From an uncultured Rhodanobacteraceae bacterium (lineage in GTDB: Bacteria; Pseudomonadota; Gammaproteobacteria; Xanthomonadales; Rhodanobacteraceae), in assembly GCA_913053815.1 (NCBI GenBank), contig CAJXGK010000087.1, positions 1 through 7,269 of the forward strand: a stretch of 7,269 nt of DNA, given 5' to 3'. Below are positions 5,482 through 7,269 of this stretch, piece by piece. The stretch's first letter is position 1. The number at the start of each line of letters is the position of its first letter. The notes under the pieces are model-generated. The model did not search any database, was not told where the DNA came from, and saw nothing but the letters and a program-made list of their open reading frames with translations. The position numbers and the translations under genes are program-made.

Positions 5482-7056
5482 ATGCGATCCGAACGTCTCT
5501 GGCAACGTGCGCAACAATATATTGCCGATGATCAGCTCGATGCCGCCCAAGTATCTCTGCAATCGCTGCTGCAACGTGACCCGGTTAATGTCCAGGCACA
5601 CATGCTGCTATCCAGCGTCGCCCTTGGCCGTGGCCAGTTGCGCGAAGGCTGTGCACACGCGCTGGATGCCGCACGCCACCTACCTGACGACCCTGAACAG
5701 ATTGCAGTGATCGCCCATTGCCTATTTCGGATCGGTGAGACCCGAGCTGCCCATACATGTATGGCTCATGCTGCGGTCCATACCTGTCAATCAGGATCGG
5801 CACTCAACCAGATTGCGCATATCCACCAGTTGCTCGGGGACCACCCCCAAGCGCTGCAATTCATGAATTTAGCGCTAGCACGAGGTTTTGATAACCCCGA
5901 GTTTCGCTATTTCCGGGCCTTGCAACTGCAGTTCAATGGACATCTGCCGGAGGCGGAGGCTGAAATGGATAAGGCGCTGGACCACGGCACCACCATCGGC
6001 CGGGCCAGCCTCGCTCTGGCGCGCATGCACCGGCAAAACCACGACAATAATCACCTTGAGATGATTGCATCCCGTCTCAATCAGGTTGCGCAGGGTAGCG
6101 AGGATCATGCCGCGCTGGAGTTCGCCCGCTACCAGGAATTCGATGATCTTGATAATCGAGAACAAGCCTGGCTGGCACTGAGTCAAGGCAACGCCATCAT
6201 GCATAAGCACCTGCCGCACGATATTGAGCAGGAGCGTTTGCTGTTCCGGGAACTACTCCAATTCAAGATCACCGATGACTTGCCGTCCGCTGCCAAGCGG
6301 GCAACTATGAGTGGGCCGACGCCCGTGTTCATCTTGGGTATGCCGCGCTCCGGCACCACGCTGCTGGAACAGCTGTTGGGTAACCATTCCCGGATTGCCA
6401 CGCCGGGTGAGCTACCTGATTTTCCGAAACAGTTGCGCTGGGTAACCAACCAACATGGTGCCGGGCTATTGGATCCGAGCGTACTCGAAAGCCTGCAAGA
6501 TATCGATTTTGCCCAGCTCGGACAACGCTATCTTCAACAATCACAATGGCGCGCTGGTGATCAACCCTTTTACATCGATAAGCTACCGGCCAATTTCATG
6601 CTCGCCGGGCTGATTCATCGGGCTCTGCCACAGGCCCCCATTCTGCACATGGTGCGCGATTCGATGGACTTGGTCTATTCCAATTTACGGGCTTTTTTTG
6701 GCGACAGTAGTATCTATAGCTATGATCTCGAAGCACTGGCCCGGCACATTTCGCGCTATCACGCATTGATGCAACATTGGCATCAAACTATGCCAGGCGT
6801 TATCCATGATGTGGGCTATGCGGACCTGGTCATCCACCCGGAACCTACCCTCCGTCATGCCCTCGAATACTGCGGCCTGGAGCTGGAACCCGCCTGTCTG
6901 GATACCACTCACGCCGTGCGCCCTGTGGCTACCCTGAGCAGTCCACAGATCCGGGAGGGCATCCACCAGCGCGGCCTGGGAGGATGGCGGCGCTATGCTG
7001 AACAGCTTGAACCAGCGCGCGTGATTTTGAACCAGCCTGTTGACATCCGTAACTGA
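5482..7056 (+). CDS. TPR-repeat sulfotransferase
   Basis: A 524-residue two-part protein. The N-terminal half (about 1-270) is helical tetratricopeptide-type repeats (for example residues 5-33, 36-66, 105-133 and 139-168), probably for protein binding. The C-terminal half (about 280-518) is a PAPS-dependent sulfotransferase of the Sulfotransferase_3/tyrosylprotein-like type. The 5'-phosphosulfate loop is GMPRSGTTLLEQ (P288-T293), and Glu310 in TPGELP is a candidate catalytic base. The segment HMVRDSMDLVYS supplies Arg392 and Ser400, spaced as in the 3'-phosphate site. The late GGWRRYAEQLEP motif (500-511) is also typical. No signal peptide or membrane segment is seen, so it is probably cytoplasmic. 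An in-frame TAG at 5467-5469 leaves ATG 5482 as the first start, with AGGA ten bases upstream. The acceptor is unknown: sugar, lipid or protein tyrosine are all possible. The neighbours do not identify it, and no PAPS-synthesis genes are in the window. Confidence 0.92.
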   Translation: MRSERLWQRAQQYIADDQLDAAQVSLQSLLQRDPVNVQAHMLLSSVALGRGQLREGCAHALDAARHLPDDPEQIAVIAHCLFRIGETRAAHTCMAHAAVHTCQSGSALNQIAHIHQLLGDHPQALQFMNLALARGFDNPEFRYFRALQLQFNGHLPEAEAEMDKALDHGTTIGRASLALARMHRQNHDNNHLEMIASRLNQVAQGSEDHAALEFARYQEFDDLDNREQAWLALSQGNAIMHKHLPHDIEQERLLFRELLQFKITDDLPSAAKRATMSGPTPVFILGMPRSGTTLLEQLLGNHSRIATPGELPDFPKQLRWVTNQHGAGLLDPSVLESLQDIDFAQLGQRYLQQSQWRAGDQPFYIDKLPANFMLAGLIHRALPQAPILHMVRDSMDLVYSNLRAFFGDSSIYSYDLEALARHISRYHALMQHWHQTMPGVIHDVGYADLVIHPEPTLRHALEYCGLELEPACLDTTHAVRPVATLSSPQIREGIHQRGLGGWRRYAEQLEPARVILNQPVDIRN

Positions 7057-7269
7057 ATTTGCCCCCTATTTACTACCCATTACCTTCTCCGCAACCTGCA
7101 GATTATCCGCACAGGAGGCTCTCCGGAAAAAATAATGGATGCAGGGTGAAGCACTACATGAGAGTCGGTTGTGTTGGTTCCGTATCACGTTGAAGTTTGC
7201 TAAGTACCCCATCACAGACGAATCACCACCACGGCCAAGAACAACCCCGAACCCCCGAGCCAAACATGC

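Noticed and set aside
7057..7269. Minus-strand 65-residue frame and short plus-strand ATG starts at the right end
   Set aside because: No family pattern, no clear ribosome site, and the window ends before a downstream gene can be judged. A final ATG near 7266 could open one, but only four bases are visible.

Overview
The window (about 55% G+C by eye) looks like ordinary chromosomal DNA of a gammaproteobacterium. The reasons are a DUF1820 protein, a YbaY-type lipoprotein, a BPSS1780-type membrane protein and a TPR-sulfotransferase. Short palindromes of the CTGGAT…ATGACG type, common in Xanthomonadales and some other gammaproteobacteria, lie at the left end. The sequence alone does not fix the genus. 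I see no rRNA, tRNA, CRISPR array, transposase or integrase.

Layout. 1-446 has no convincing gene and holds a cluster of REP-like palindromes, a strong isolated hairpin and a 14-bp direct repeat. 447-2009 carries two minus-strand genes: folE (GTP cyclohydrolase I), then a YbaY-like outer-membrane lipoprotein gene. 2010-2454 is non-coding and contains the first copy of a 133-143 bp repeat. 2455-3138 is a plus-strand rhomboid protease with an intact catalytic dyad. 3139-3345 contains the second, inverted copy of the same repeat, which runs up to the start codon of a DUF1820 gene (3346-3666). That gene converges on a minus-strand BPSS1780-type membrane protein gene (3710-4528). Upstream of it on the same strand is a class I glutamine amidotransferase gene (4682-5395). 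Divergent from that gene is a 524-residue TPR-sulfotransferase gene (5482-7056). The last 213 bases show no gene I can support.

The genes do not form one obvious pathway. folE is housekeeping (folate/pterin). The lipoprotein, rhomboid protease and BPSS1780-type protein are envelope proteins. The sulfotransferase and amidotransferase are enzymes of unknown substrate.

The most notable structure is the rhomboid gene bracketed by two long, mutually inverted, internally palindromic repeats. These align without gaps over 70 bp (58 identical by my count) and again over 30 bp (25 identical) further out. The downstream copy forms nearly the whole leader of the DUF1820 gene. A 30-codon ORF that overlaps the rhomboid stop codon (TGATG) runs into this repeat and may be the remnant of a coupled gene.
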